Notes: generated by a model not told the origin, from the sequence alone. A stretch of DNA of 64,000 nt from Aliidiomarina maris (GCF_003987335.1 NZ_PIPK01000003.1:227297-291296), one strand, 5' to 3'. Numbered from the stretch's first letter, positions 9,831 to 19,910 are shown. Numbers and translations are program-made.

Positions 9831-11429
9831 TTAAAGCGCGCTATCCAGCACAAATTCAACGTCCTTCAATTCACCTTGGTACCATATTGCAAACCACTGT
9901 GGTTCACCGTAAAAGTAATACACATCTACAGGCTCAGCGCCTTGCCGTATTTGCGTTAGCAGGCCAATTTCAGCCAAATAACGCCCTTCACTGTCTTTGG
10001 CAAACACCTGATTACGACGGTCGACTCGTCGCGCGCTGACGTCCTGCATTTCCTCAGGTTGAAACACCGCATAATCAATCACGATACGATTGGCGGACAT
10101 ACTCACTCCAGGCGGCAACGCGTCGCGGGCGTAGGCTTGCTGTTGCATCTCCGGCGCGGTGCGCACGGTAACCGTTGCCTGCAAGCGTGCGGGCGGCTGC
10201 GCAAGTTCCCTGGGGGCAAACTCTAAGCGCGAGACATTAAAGCGCACTATCTCGCTTAAATCCGTGGCTGGCTGAATCAGCTCGCCACTGGCGTCAAAGA
10301 ACTTCACGCTGTTAGCCACCCCCTGCGCCGAAAACCTTTCGAAGATGCCAATAAATACATCACTTTGTACGCTGGGGTAGTGCAAAAATAATTGCTCAGG
10401 ATGGCGAATCGCGGGGTCACTTTGTGGCGATAGCTGACGGCGGCGAATCTCAATGGCAGTTGCCATTCGTGCAGCATCAAGATCAGACGCTTCGGCTCGT
10501 ACTTCAGGCCGATGGTTCAATACGGGGCCAGCCACATCAATGGTTGGTAAGGCATTAATGGATTCAAACTCTGTGGTTTGAGCCAACTCACCGTGAAACG
10601 GAATGTCCACCGTTTGCACTACGCTGGCGCCATGCTCGTCACCTTTGCTGGCGTAGACCATTAACCTCACCCTGGCATGCTCAACCGCACCATGGAACGC
10701 AAAGGCATGGGTAGTTTCGCGCGCTGAATCGCCACTGGCATAGGTCTGCGCAGTGCGTTGGCGCAACCAACGCTGGTTCGATGCCTGAGCCTCGCCCACC
10801 AGGGTGTAGCCTGACTGGTCATTACCGCCCTCACCGCGGGTTTTAACCTGCACACCATAGCTATGCGCACCCATCGCCACTAACGTCACTGCATACCCAT
10901 GTTGAGTGTGTGTGCTGCCCACATCATCGCGATTAAACTCAAACGTAAGTAGTTGCTCGGGAACCCGCGCGCTCAATTCAGCCGTGACTGACTGCGGTGG
11001 CTTCGCCGCATCTGACAACGGCTGATGAAAACAAAAGCCGTCATTGCGTGCTCGCAACGCGTCAGTCTGGCGACGCCCTGCCATCACATCCGGCATTTGC
11101 AGCTGTGTGCCGTCCGCCATGGTGATATGTTGCATCGTTAAGCGATGCTCAATGGGTAACGCAAAGGGTTCACGCACACGAAAGCATTGCATATTTGCCG
11201 AGCTAGCCAGCGCCAGCAAGTTGTCACGGTAAGCTCGCAGCATGGCAGCTAAATCAGGGTAATCATGGAGACGGCTGAAATAAGGTGTGGTGTACTCAAT
11301 TTCGTAAGGGGCGGAATCTAAGTACGTCAATTGCTGTTGCATGCTTACCTCCTGCTCTGCAGCAGCGACGTTTGCCCACCCAAGCACCGTCACCATGGCG
11401 ATGACGGCGAACCAAGGTTGTCCCTGCAT
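9831..11429 (-). CDS. Exported protein of unknown function
   Basis: A 532-residue protein with a clear Sec signal peptide (MQGQPWFAVIAMVTVLGWANVAAA, likely cut before EQ) and an AGGAG site before the ATG. The mature part is soluble, rich in beta-type sequence and has few cysteines. No catalytic motif or known family was recognised. It is probably periplasmic or attached to the outer membrane. It stands alone, about 100 bases upstream of the DyP-like gene on the same strand; no operon logic is visible. Confidence 0.75.
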   Translation of the reverse strand: MQGQPWFAVIAMVTVLGWANVAAAEQEVSMQQQLTYLDSAPYEIEYTTPYFSRLHDYPDLAAMLRAYRDNLLALASSANMQCFRVREPFALPIEHRLTMQHITMADGTQLQMPDVMAGRRQTDALRARNDGFCFHQPLSDAAKPPQSVTAELSARVPEQLLTFEFNRDDVGSTHTQHGYAVTLVAMGAHSYGVQVKTRGEGGNDQSGYTLVGEAQASNQRWLRQRTAQTYASGDSARETTHAFAFHGAVEHARVRLMVYASKGDEHGASVVQTVDIPFHGELAQTTEFESINALPTIDVAGPVLNHRPEVRAEASDLDAARMATAIEIRRRQLSPQSDPAIRHPEQLFLHYPSVQSDVFIGIFERFSAQGVANSVKFFDASGELIQPATDLSEIVRFNVSRLEFAPRELAQPPARLQATVTVRTAPEMQQQAYARDALPPGVSMSANRIVIDYAVFQPEEMQDVSARRVDRRNQVFAKDSEGRYLAEIGLLTQIRQGAEPVDVYYFYGEPQWFAIWYQGELKDVEFVLDSAL

Positions 11430-11550
11430 CTTGATGCTCCTTTGTGCTTTTGTTACACGTTTGGTTTGCGTGGGTTGTAGCGATTAGCATACCAAGTTTA
11501 AACCGTGATACACGTTAAGGCTAAGTAAAATATTCAACCACAATGACTCA

Positions 11551-11586
11551 CAAAAAAAGCCCAGTGCATTGACTGCACTGGGCTTT
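11551..11586 (-). terminator. Rho-independent terminator of acnB
   Basis: A perfect 13-bp stem AAAGCCCAGTGCA / TGCACTGGGCTTT with a 5-nt loop, followed by T7 on the minus strand, 50 bases after the acnB stop. Confidence 0.9.
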
Positions 11587-11636
11587 GTTCCTTACTGCTG
11601 TAACTTACTGCTATTACTTACTGCTGAAACCGTTAA

Positions 11637-14225
11637 TTACGCAACGTTAATCGTTGGGATAATTTTCAGTTTCGCGTTGTCTTCCGCTTCCTTGAACTCA
11701 GGCATTTGGTCGAAGTTCAAGTATTTGTATACTTCGCCAGACATCGCGTCGATGCTTTGCGCGTATTCCATGTACTCTTCACGGGTTGGGATCTTACCTA
11801 AAATCGCACCCACCGCTGACAGCTCAGCTGACGCTAAGTACACGTTCGCACCATCACCTAAGCGGTTCGGGAAGTTACGCGTGGAGGTCGACAACACCGT
11901 TGAATTGGCTTCAACACGTGCTTGGTTACCCATACATAGTGAACAGCCAGGCATTTCAGTGCGCACACCGTTGCGGCCATAAATGTTGTAGTAACCTTCT
12001 TCCATTAACTGCGCTTCGTCCATCTTGGTCGGTGGCGCAATCCACAGGCGAGTCTGCAACTCTTTGGTATTCTGCTCAAGCAGTTTACCTGCCGCACGGA
12101 AGTGCCCAATGTTGGTCATACATGAACCGATGAATACTTCGTCAACTTTGTCGCCTGCAACATCAGACAAGGTTTTCGCATCGTCTGGGTCGTTCGGGCA
12201 GCATAAGATTGGCTCTTTGATTTCATTCAAATCAATTTCAATCACTTCAGAGTATTCAGCGTCAGCATCTGCCTGCATTAATTCAGGGTTCGCCAACCAC
12301 TCTTCCATCTTACGCGCACGGCGCTCAAGGGTACGTGCATCGCCATAGCCTTCGTTGATCATCCAACGCAACATGGTGATGTTTGAGCGCAAGTACTCAG
12401 CAATTGACTCTTCAGACAGCTTAATTGTACAACCCGCTGCTGAACGCTCTGCCGATGCATCTGACAATTCAAAGGCTTGCTCAACGGTTAAGTTCTCAAG
12501 GCCTTCAATTTCAAGAATACGGCCAGAGAAGATATTCTTCTTACCGCGTTTCTCAACGGTTAATAAGCCTTTCTTAATAGCATACAACGGAATGGCGTGA
12601 ACCAAGTCACGTAAGGTCACACCTGATTGCATGGTGCCTTTAAAGCGAACCAGCACTGACTCAGGCATGTCTAACGGCATCACGCCTGTGGCCGCAGCAA
12701 ACGCGACCAAACCAGAACCTGCAGGGAAAGAAATACCCAGCGGGAAGCGCGTGTGCGAATCGCCGCCAGTACCGACCGTGTCAGGCATCAACATGCGGTT
12801 CAACCAGCTGTGAATAATACCGTCACCAGGACGCAGCGACACACCGCCACGGTTCATGATGAAATCAGGCAAGGTGTGCTGAGTTTCAATATCAACTGGC
12901 TTCGGATACGCCGCGGTGTGACAGAATGACTGCATCACCAAATCAGCGTTAAAACCTAAACACGCTAAGTCTTTTAGCTCGTCACGGGTCATTGGGCCGG
13001 TGGTGTCCTGTGAACCCACGGTGGTCATCTTAGGTTCGCAGTAGGTGCCTGGACGCACGCCATCCATACCACAGGCTTTACCAACCATCTTCTGAGCCAA
13101 GGTGTAACCTTTGCCAGTGTCATTCGGTTGCTCTGGCGTGCGGAACAAGTCAGTACGACCAAGCCCTAGTGACTCACGCGCTTTACCAGTTAAACCACGA
13201 CCGATGATCAGGTTAATTCGACCACCCGCACGTACTTCATCAAGAATCACGTCAGAGCCGTAGCTGTACTGTGCAATCACATCGCCCGCTTCGTTGGTAA
13301 TTTTGCCCTCGTACGGGTAAATCACGATCACGTCGCCGGTATCGATTTGATCAACGTCAGCTTCGAATACCAAAGTACCCGCGTCTTTCATCGTGTTGTA
13401 GAAAATTGGCGCCACTTTGCCACCGATGCAAATACCACCTGCACGCTTGTTCGGCGTACCAGGCATGTCTTCACCAATGTTCCAAAGCACTGAGTTAGTC
13501 GCAGATTTACGCGACGAACCTGTACCCACTACGTCACCGACGAAAGCCACTGGGTGACCTTTTTGCTTTAATTCTTCAATTTGCTTCGCGGCATCGGTCA
13601 CGCCTTCGCGTGGCATTTTGTACATCGCTTTCGCGTGCAACGGAATATCCGGGCGCGACCAAGCATCTGGTGCCGGCGATAAATCGTCGGTGTTGGTTTC
13701 ACCAGGTACTTTGAATACGGTTGCTTTGATTGACTCTGCCAACGCAGGACGCTGAGTGAACCACTCGGCTTCTGCCCAGCTCTCAATCACAGCTTTGGCA
13801 ACTGCGTTGCCATTTTTCATTTTTTCTTCAACGTCGTGGAAGGCGTCAAACATCAAAATCGTGTGCTTGAGCTCTTCCCCTGCCAATTCAGCAAGCTCGC
13901 TGTCATCAAGTAAGTCAACCAAGGTCACAATGTTGTAACCGCCGTGCATGTTGCCTAACAACTTCACCGCTTGCTGCTTGCTCACGATAGGTGATGTAAC
14001 TTCACCTTTGACAACGGCTGAAAGGAAGCCAGCTTTGACATACGCTGCTTCATCAACGCCCGGAGGAACCCGCTCGCTGATCAATTCAAATAAAAATTCT
14101 TCTTCACCTGCCGGTGGGTTCTTCAGCAATTCCACTAAATCAGTGACTTGCTCTGGGCTTAACGGCTTCGGTGGGATACCTTCTGCGGCGCGCTCGGCCA
14201 CATGCTCACGATACTGTTGTAACAC
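11637..14225 (-). CDS. acnB: Bifunctional aconitate hydratase 2 / 2-methylisocitrate dehydratase
   Basis: TCA-cycle aconitase B (citrate to isocitrate) with a [4Fe-4S] cluster. The 862-residue product starts LQQYREHVAERAAEGIPPKPL after a GTG start codon at 14225, preceded by GAGGAA. It has the N-terminal HEAT-like domain and the swivel domain (GDVVGTGSSRKSATNS). The cluster cysteines are in FIGSCMTNIGHFRAAG and GCSLCMGNQARV, near residues 708, 767 and 770. Length matches the family (865 in E. coli). It is a single-gene unit with its own terminator. Confidence 0.97.
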   Translation of the reverse strand: MLQQYREHVAERAAEGIPPKPLSPEQVTDLVELLKNPPAGEEEFLFELISERVPPGVDEAAYVKAGFLSAVVKGEVTSPIVSKQQAVKLLGNMHGGYNIVTLVDLLDDSELAELAGEELKHTILMFDAFHDVEEKMKNGNAVAKAVIESWAEAEWFTQRPALAESIKATVFKVPGETNTDDLSPAPDAWSRPDIPLHAKAMYKMPREGVTDAAKQIEELKQKGHPVAFVGDVVGTGSSRKSATNSVLWNIGEDMPGTPNKRAGGICIGGKVAPIFYNTMKDAGTLVFEADVDQIDTGDVIVIYPYEGKITNEAGDVIAQYSYGSDVILDEVRAGGRINLIIGRGLTGKARESLGLGRTDLFRTPEQPNDTGKGYTLAQKMVGKACGMDGVRPGTYCEPKMTTVGSQDTTGPMTRDELKDLACLGFNADLVMQSFCHTAAYPKPVDIETQHTLPDFIMNRGGVSLRPGDGIIHSWLNRMLMPDTVGTGGDSHTRFPLGISFPAGSGLVAFAAATGVMPLDMPESVLVRFKGTMQSGVTLRDLVHAIPLYAIKKGLLTVEKRGKKNIFSGRILEIEGLENLTVEQAFELSDASAERSAAGCTIKLSEESIAEYLRSNITMLRWMINEGYGDARTLERRARKMEEWLANPELMQADADAEYSEVIEIDLNEIKEPILCCPNDPDDAKTLSDVAGDKVDEVFIGSCMTNIGHFRAAGKLLEQNTKELQTRLWIAPPTKMDEAQLMEEGYYNIYGRNGVRTEMPGCSLCMGNQARVEANSTVLSTSTRNFPNRLGDGANVYLASAELSAVGAILGKIPTREEYMEYAQSIDAMSGEVYKYLNFDQMPEFKEAEDNAKLKIIPTINVA

Positions 14226-14439
14226 GCTTGCTTCCTCTTATCGTTGGACCTGCTATGGGCGTGTGCGATACCTGACTCCCAGGGAAATGTGCGCACCATA
14301 GCAACTCGTTGGAAAAACCCCCGCATTATACGGGAAAAGGCGTGGCGTTTGAATGACCGCCGCCATCAAGGCAACTATGGTGCCCATTCATCAAAGTTAT
14401 ATTTGCGAACCCGTAAGGCCTCACAGGTAATGCTTTACA

Positions 14440-15462
14440 TCACTGTGGATGCTCGATTTGCTGACGATAAAAAGCGACTACATCCGCGCAACGCTGCTGC
14501 ACATCAAAGCGAGTTAAGTCTCGCTGAATCGGCGTTTTACCCAAGGCGCGCAGTGTGGCCATGGCTTTTGCCAACGCGGCCACATCATCCACAGGCGTGA
14601 CTGGATGTTGAAATAACTCGCCTAGGTAGCTAGCGCCCTGAGAAGCGGTTGCCACAGTTGGTAAGCGCGCCACCATCGCCTCTAAAAATACCAAACCGAA
14701 AGGCTCAGAACGCGCGGCACTGACAAAGCCATCGAACCCAGCGAGACATTGCTGCGGGTGAGCACTAAAACCATGAAAAATGACCTTGGATTCCAATGCC
14801 GTTGGTAAGTCTGCGCGCAATTTAGATAACGCACTACCATCACCAACTATCACGAGCTTGGTGTTGTTATCAGCAATTTCGGCAAACGCCGCGAGCAAGG
14901 TGTCATGGCCTTTGCTAGGTTCAATGCGTCCGAGCGCGCCGAACACATAATCGTCTGGCCCGACACCCCATTGTTGCCGTATCTCATCCCGCTCTTGGTT
15001 CGACGCCATGGCCGCGGACGTCCAGTTGTCAATTTGAATAGCGCGCGACCTTAAACGGGGTGGTAATGCGTCAAGTTGCCATGGTGCAATTGCAATCACC
15101 GCATCCAGATGAGCATGCTGGCTTGGCTTATAGTGAATGTGCAAAGTAGCTAATCGCAGCGGGCCGTGTAAACCTTTTAAGGCTTTGCAGGCAGCGCTTA
15201 AATGCGCATGCGCAACATCAGGCTGCAGCTGCCTAAGTAGACGTTTGGCCTGCCAACTAGCCCACCATTTCGGCCCTGACACAGTCAGCACGCGCACACT
15301 ATCACTTAGGCGATGACGCAATGCATTGGCACGCTGCTCGCAACCACGCTGATGTAAAATCACCGTCACCTCATGCTCGGCGCTTTGCGCATTCGCCAGC
15401 TCAATGGCGTAGCGCTCACTCCCGGCAAAACTATGGGTCAAAATGACATGACAAATGTGCAT
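14440..15462 (-). CDS. GT4-family glycosyltransferase
   Basis: A retaining GT-B glycosyltransferase, probably transferring a sugar onto lipopolysaccharide core or another surface glycan. The 340-residue product starts MHICHVILTHSFAGSERYAIEL. The acceptor half has a DVAHAHLSAACK segment. The donor half has GRIEPSKGHDTLL and the E-x7-E signature EPFGLVFLE. There is no membrane segment. It lies 11 bases after galE on the same strand, so they are co-transcribed. It is clearly paralogous to the gene at 18420-19424; both share the same N-terminal FAGxER, AACK and EPFGLVFLEA blocks. Donor and acceptor are unknown. Confidence 0.88.
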   Translation of the reverse strand: MHICHVILTHSFAGSERYAIELANAQSAEHEVTVILHQRGCEQRANALRHRLSDSVRVLTVSGPKWWASWQAKRLLRQLQPDVAHAHLSAACKALKGLHGPLRLATLHIHYKPSQHAHLDAVIAIAPWQLDALPPRLRSRAIQIDNWTSAAMASNQERDEIRQQWGVGPDDYVFGALGRIEPSKGHDTLLAAFAEIADNNTKLVIVGDGSALSKLRADLPTALESKVIFHGFSAHPQQCLAGFDGFVSAARSEPFGLVFLEAMVARLPTVATASQGASYLGELFQHPVTPVDDVAALAKAMATLRALGKTPIQRDLTRFDVQQRCADVVAFYRQQIEHPQ

Positions 15463-15473
15463 GAGTTGCTTTC

Positions 15474-16478
15474 CTATCGGCTGCTATTAAATTGACTGTA
15501 CTGCTTTTCCCAATGCCATGCATGGGCAATCATGGTGGCTAAGTCCGTGTATTCTGGCTGCCAGTTCAAGCGTTGCTGCGCCAATTGTGAATCCGCGACC
15601 AGCACCGCTGGGTCACCGGCACGGCGCGGGGCCTCTTCCACCGTAATCGTGCAACCATCAGCGGCCACCACCGAGCGCGCCGCATCAATCACTTGCTGCA
15701 CCGAAAAGCCATGGCCAATGCCTAAATTGAACACATGGCTCGCGGGCGCTGATTGCGCAAGTAACAGCTCTAAACTGCGTAAATGCGCCTGGCATAAGTC
15801 CATCACATGAATATAGTCGCGTACACAGGTACCGTCCGGGGTTGCATAATCTTGACCAAACACCTTAATCGACGCCCGTCGCCCGGACGCAGCCTGCAGA
15901 ATAATTGGAATTAAATGGGTTTCAGGGTCATGGCACTCGCCAAGCTCACCGTCAGGATCGGCCCCCGCGGCATTAAAGTAACGCAAACGCACCGAGCTGA
16001 CGCCATAGGCACTGGCGTAGTCTTCCAACACCTGCTCCACCATCCATTTGCTGCTGCCATACGGGTTAATCGGTTGCTTGGGGTGTGCTTCGTCAATCGG
16101 CGTATACGCAGGTTCCCCATACACCGCAGCGGTCGACGAAAACACCAAATGCGGTACCTGATGACGACGCATCGCAGCGAGCAAGTTCAAGCTCGCGATC
16201 AGGTTATTGTGGTAATACTTCGCCGGTTCGACAATAGATTCGCCAACCAAGCTGGCCGCCGCAAAGTGCATTACTGCGGCTATCTGGTGCTGGCTAAACA
16301 CGCGGTCAAGCGCATCGCTGTCGTGTAAGTCAGCCAACACCAGTTCGCCATACTTGGCTTGGCTTTTAAATCCGGTGCTTAAATTGTCCAGCACCACCAC
16401 TTGATAACCCGCGTTCACCAAGACTTTTGCCATATGTGAACCGATATATCCGGCGCCGCCTAAAACTAGTATCTTCAT
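15474..16478 (-). CDS. galE: UDP-glucose 4-epimerase
   Basis: Interconverts UDP-glucose and UDP-galactose, supplying galactose for surface polysaccharide. The 334-residue extended short-chain dehydrogenase begins MKILVLGGAGYIGSHM (NAD loop). It has the catalytic serine in SSTAAVYG and the YxxxK pair in NPYGSSKWMVE. The segments LRYFNAAGADPDGELGECH and DYATPDGTCVRDYIHV are diagnostic for GalE. It precedes a glycosyltransferase by 11 bases and is divergent from a GT-A gene, placing it in the glycan cluster. The Shine-Dalgarno sequence is weak. Confidence 0.95.
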   Translation of the reverse strand: MKILVLGGAGYIGSHMAKVLVNAGYQVVVLDNLSTGFKSQAKYGELVLADLHDSDALDRVFSQHQIAAVMHFAAASLVGESIVEPAKYYHNNLIASLNLLAAMRRHQVPHLVFSSTAAVYGEPAYTPIDEAHPKQPINPYGSSKWMVEQVLEDYASAYGVSSVRLRYFNAAGADPDGELGECHDPETHLIPIILQAASGRRASIKVFGQDYATPDGTCVRDYIHVMDLCQAHLRSLELLLAQSAPASHVFNLGIGHGFSVQQVIDAARSVVAADGCTITVEEAPRRAGDPAVLVADSQLAQQRLNWQPEYTDLATMIAHAWHWEKQYSQFNSSR

Positions 16479-16567
16479 GCAGAGTGCTTTATCATGGGTT
16501 ATTCGGCTATGTTAAAAGAAATACGCCATTTTTTATATATATTCGTCCGTTAGGAGCGCTTCGAGTT

Positions 16568-17317
16568 ATGTCACAACCGGTTAATATTATTTGCATTAAG
16601 TGGGGTCAAAAATATGGCTCTGATTATGTCAACCGCTTGCGCGCTATGGTGTCACGCCATTTAAGTTTACCCCATCGCTTCGTCTGCTTCACTGACGACC
16701 CAACTGGTATCGACGAGAACTTGGGCATTGAAGTTCAGGCCATTCCAAAAATTGGTTTTGCTGACTTTGATAATTTTGAGCCTTGGAGTAAAGGTCATGG
16801 CTGGTTGAAGGTGACCAGCTTTGCTGATCCGCTCAGCGACTTGACCGGCCCCACGATTTTCTTAGATTTAGACATTGTTATCGTGGATAGCATTGACTGC
16901 TTCTTTGAGCCTGAAGGTGAATTCCGCGTCATTAAAGAGTGGGACAAGAGCGATGCGACCGGTAATACGTCAGTGTATCGCTTCGAAGCAGGCGCACACA
17001 GCGACTTAATTGAGCTGTTAAAAACGCAAAAAGACAAAGTGCTGCGTGAAGTGCGTAACGAACAAGAATTCGTAACCTTAAATTTGCACCGCCAAGGCAA
17101 ACTCGACTACTGGCCAAAAGGCTGGTGCGTCAGCTTTAAGCGTCATTGTATGCCAAAAGGCATCATGCAATGGTTCAAAACCGCCAGCATTCCAGATGGC
17201 GCTAAAATTGTCATTTTCCATGGCAAGCCGCACCCTGACGATGCCATCATTGGACGCAGTGGTAAGTGGTACCGCCACGTTAAGCCAGTGCCATGGATAG
17301 CGGAAAACTGGAAGTAG
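16568..17317 (+). CDS. GT-A fold glycosyltransferase
   Basis: The 249-residue product starts MSQPVNIICIKWGQKYGSDYV, with AGGAG 12 bases upstream. The frame continues upstream into galE, but that part is antisense to galE and lacks support. A DxD metal/nucleotide-sugar motif is in PTIFLDLDIVIVDSID, and the C-terminal FHGKPHPDD resembles the HxxGxxKP end of GT8-like enzymes. It probably adds one sugar during LPS or capsule assembly. It is the only rightward gene in the glycan cluster and is convergent with the Caps_synth-type gene, leaving 22 bases between them. Confidence 0.8.
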   Translation: MSQPVNIICIKWGQKYGSDYVNRLRAMVSRHLSLPHRFVCFTDDPTGIDENLGIEVQAIPKIGFADFDNFEPWSKGHGWLKVTSFADPLSDLTGPTIFLDLDIVIVDSIDCFFEPEGEFRVIKEWDKSDATGNTSVYRFEAGAHSDLIELLKTQKDKVLREVRNEQEFVTLNLHRQGKLDYWPKGWCVSFKRHCMPKGIMQWFKTASIPDGAKIVIFHGKPHPDDAIIGRSGKWYRHVKPVPWIAENWK

Positions 17318-17339
17318 CAATATTGGTGGCAGCGATTAT

Positions 17340-18275
17340 TTAGCGCTGCATACGCCCCACAATGCTATCGCGCCGGAACAGCCCCCGGCGCAAATACCCT
17401 TCTAACTTGGTTCGCTCACCGCCACGAAGTTTAATCATCAATGGGCGTTCTGCCTGTGTATTCCACAATAAGCGTACGTACAAACGCTTACGACGCCACT
17501 TGGCGCACGCATGCAGCGCAAAAGCGCTATCTTCAGCGCGTATCAATGCCAATTTATAGCCCGCAACATGCTGGCTGAGCACGTCCTGCGCTGCAATATG
17601 CACGGTATGGTAATAGGGGTCGCCAATGCCTTGACGCACATCGGCCAGGCGCCCACTTTGTTCTAGCTTAGCAATATAGTCTTCTGTATCACCAACGATA
17701 GCCTGCTGTTTAAACAATGAGAGCCAGTCCGCAATAAATCGGCTTCCCGCGGGTGCCGCTAAGAACCAACTATCGACCACGGGTAATTCTTTACGCTGGG
17801 TATAGCCATCAATGTAGTACCCGACAAATTCAGCAGCTTGCTGGCGCTGAAGTTGGCCGACCCAATCAAGCGGTTGTGTCAATATAATCGACGCATCCAT
17901 CCAAATGCCACCATAGCGGTTGAGCAATTCCAGGCGCATCCAATCCGTCTGCTTCGCCACATTTAATCGCTCAAGATGAGCGGGAATTGGGCTAATGAAA
18001 TCCGCCAAATTGTCTTTGTTTAGCACCTCAATACGATATTCAGGATTGAAACGCCGCCATCCTGCAATACATTGCTCCACCACAAGCGGCAATGTCGGCG
18101 AATGCCAGTAGGTCCAAATAATTTGAGGAATGGGCTTGGCACATGGCTGGCCTTGGCCTAAAACTATTTGATGATCAGTAAAATGAGGCAACTCGACGGG
18201 CTTAGTTTGCTGAAACCACCAATACCCGATGGCGAAAACTAGCAACAAAACAACAATAATTAACAACAAAGACAC
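17340..18275 (-). CDS. Capsular polysaccharide synthesis-type glycosyltransferase, membrane-anchored
   Basis: A 311-residue protein with an N-terminal transmembrane anchor (residues 2-20) and a cytoplasmic GT-A domain of the Caps_synth/GT32-like group. PQIIWTYWHSPTLP opens the fold. LELLNRYGGIWMDASIILT carries the DxD-like donor site typical of OCH1-type enzymes. It probably modifies surface glycan. It is transcribed leftward between the GT-A gene and the second GT4 gene. Confidence 0.82.
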   Translation of the reverse strand: MSLLLIIVVLLLVFAIGYWWFQQTKPVELPHFTDHQIVLGQGQPCAKPIPQIIWTYWHSPTLPLVVEQCIAGWRRFNPEYRIEVLNKDNLADFISPIPAHLERLNVAKQTDWMRLELLNRYGGIWMDASIILTQPLDWVGQLQRQQAAEFVGYYIDGYTQRKELPVVDSWFLAAPAGSRFIADWLSLFKQQAIVGDTEDYIAKLEQSGRLADVRQGIGDPYYHTVHIAAQDVLSQHVAGYKLALIRAEDSAFALHACAKWRRKRLYVRLLWNTQAERPLMIKLRGGERTKLEGYLRRGLFRRDSIVGRMQR

Positions 18276-18419
18276 TGCATTCCCTTACGTATCAATTGGA
18301 GGGCGTATATTATACATAATAACGAATGCAGAAAATAAGTGGTTTAAGCACGAAATAGAGGTAAAAACATGTAAATAATCGGATGCTTAATTTAAATGCA
18401 CCTTGTTTTTATATGACGC

Positions 18420-19424
18420 TTACTCTTGTAAACAAGCACTATACACTTGCTCAACTTTGGCGGACTGGCCTGCAAGGTCAAAGCCAGTTAAATCATAGCT
18501 TCGCGTCTTCTGTTTGGCATCTAGTAATGAACTGATGGCTTGCCTGAAGGCCTCTGGGTTATCAATAGGTACCACTTCAAAGCCCAACAACTGAGACAGG
18601 TGGCTTGCACCCTCAGTTTGGGTCGCAACAATATCAGTGCCTGCTTGCGCTGCTTCTAAAAACACCAAACCGAAAGGCTCGAAATCTGCAACATTGACAA
18701 ATACATCAAAGCTCTTGAGCCAGGCTTTTGGGGTGTCACTGTAACCTGGAAAGTAGACCTCTGGATAAGCTTGCTCTAACTCAGCACGCAACCTACCCTC
18801 GCCAATGATGACCAGTTTCACAGCGTCGCTCAGCAAAGGTTGCAGCGTCTCAATCAACCATCGATGGCGCTTGCTCGCTTCGATTCGACCGACGGTTCCG
18901 ATTATAAATGCATCTTTATCAAAGCCATGTTGGCGCCTAATAGCTTCAGCGTCTGCGGAGTTAGCCGGTTCGCCCGTCACCCAGTTATCAATGTGCACCA
19001 ACTTTGCTTGGCTAACGGCCTGTGCTCGCACTTGCTGCTGTGGAGTTAAACAAATCAGCGCGTCCATATGCGCATGTTGCGCAGCATCGTAGTCAATATG
19101 CAAGGTAGCAATTCGCGCCACATTGCGAAGCCCCTTCACGCTCTTACACGCGGCTTTTAGATGGCAGTGCACAACATCGGGGTTTATTTTACCAATGACA
19201 TGCCGTACCTGAGCAAAGGTCCACTGGCGGATAGGACGACCCACCTTATGCAAGGTTACGTTCGTTGGGAATCTGCGCGCGACGGCATCAACTCTCGAAC
19301 CATAGCCTTTTGCATGCAAAATGACATGCACGTCATGGGTTTTCGCCTGTTCGCTTACAAGATCAACAACATGGCGTTCAGTGCCTGCAAAACGTTTAGT
19401 CAAGAGAACGTGCACAATCCGCAT
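18420..19424 (-). CDS. GT4-family glycosyltransferase (paralogue)
   Basis: A 334-residue GT-B enzyme starting MRIVHVLLTKRFAGTERHVVDL. It has DVVHCHLKAACKSVKG, HIDNWVTGE, GRIEASKRHRWLIE and the E-x7-E motif EPFGLVFLEAA. The last block is nearly identical to that of the 14440-15462 gene, pointing to an old duplication with different sugar or acceptor choice. The pair bounds the galE/glycosyltransferase cluster. Donor unknown. Confidence 0.87.
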   Translation of the reverse strand: MRIVHVLLTKRFAGTERHVVDLVSEQAKTHDVHVILHAKGYGSRVDAVARRFPTNVTLHKVGRPIRQWTFAQVRHVIGKINPDVVHCHLKAACKSVKGLRNVARIATLHIDYDAAQHAHMDALICLTPQQQVRAQAVSQAKLVHIDNWVTGEPANSADAEAIRRQHGFDKDAFIIGTVGRIEASKRHRWLIETLQPLLSDAVKLVIIGEGRLRAELEQAYPEVYFPGYSDTPKAWLKSFDVFVNVADFEPFGLVFLEAAQAGTDIVATQTEGASHLSQLLGFEVVPIDNPEAFRQAISSLLDAKQKTRSYDLTGFDLAGQSAKVEQVYSACLQE

Positions 19425-19529
19425 GACGGGTCCTTATTTAGATAAAAGGGGTTTAGATAAATGAATTAACCCTAGGTTGCCATGCAGTTACTTTAACATT
19501 TTCGAGCTATTAAACAGAATGCGTAATTC

Positions 19530-19910
19530 TTAAGCTACGCGCATCGCACTAATATGTTGATACAAATTAATCGCGCGGTCAGTAAAGGTGTAGCCTTTGG
19601 ATTGCGCACTTAACGTCGACCAATTCGGCGCGCCATCAGTGCGTGACCATTCGGCATTTTGGCGCGCGCTGGGTGAGGTTTGGCTCGACACTGCAGTGTC
19701 ACTGGTCGCGGCGCTTTTAGCGTGAGCAATTGGCTCATCACTCGCGGCCTGCGCCATTTCATTGGCGGCGCTCAACGCTGCTTTTTGATCTTTCAGCACG
19801 GCGGGGTCGAATGGTGCCTTCTGTCCGTCACCTTGCGAGGTCTGCGCTTGGGCGCCTTGGCTTGCGATGGCGGGTGTTGGGGTATTTGCTAGTCTTGCCG
19901 CTACTTCCAC
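19530..19910 (-). CDS. Small hypothetical protein, Ala/Gln/Ser-rich
   Basis: A possible 126-residue protein with a GTG start at 19910 and AGGAAA nine bases upstream. Most of it is low complexity (Ala, Gln, Ser, Asp) and likely disordered. The last 35 residues (NWSTLSAQSKGYTFTDRAIN and on) look more ordered. It has no signal peptide and no recognised family. Gene reality is supported by the ribosome site and the conserved-looking C-terminus, but not more. Confidence 0.5.
   Translation of the reverse strand: MEVAARLANTPTPAIASQGAQAQTSQGDGQKAPFDPAVLKDQKAALSAANEMAQAASDEPIAHAKSAATSDTAVSSQTSPSARQNAEWSRTDGAPNWSTLSAQSKGYTFTDRAINLYQHISAMRVA

Noticed and set aside
16427..16567. Upstream extension of the GT-A glycosyltransferase
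   Set aside because: It is antisense to the galE 5' end, and a better start with AGGAG exists at 16568.
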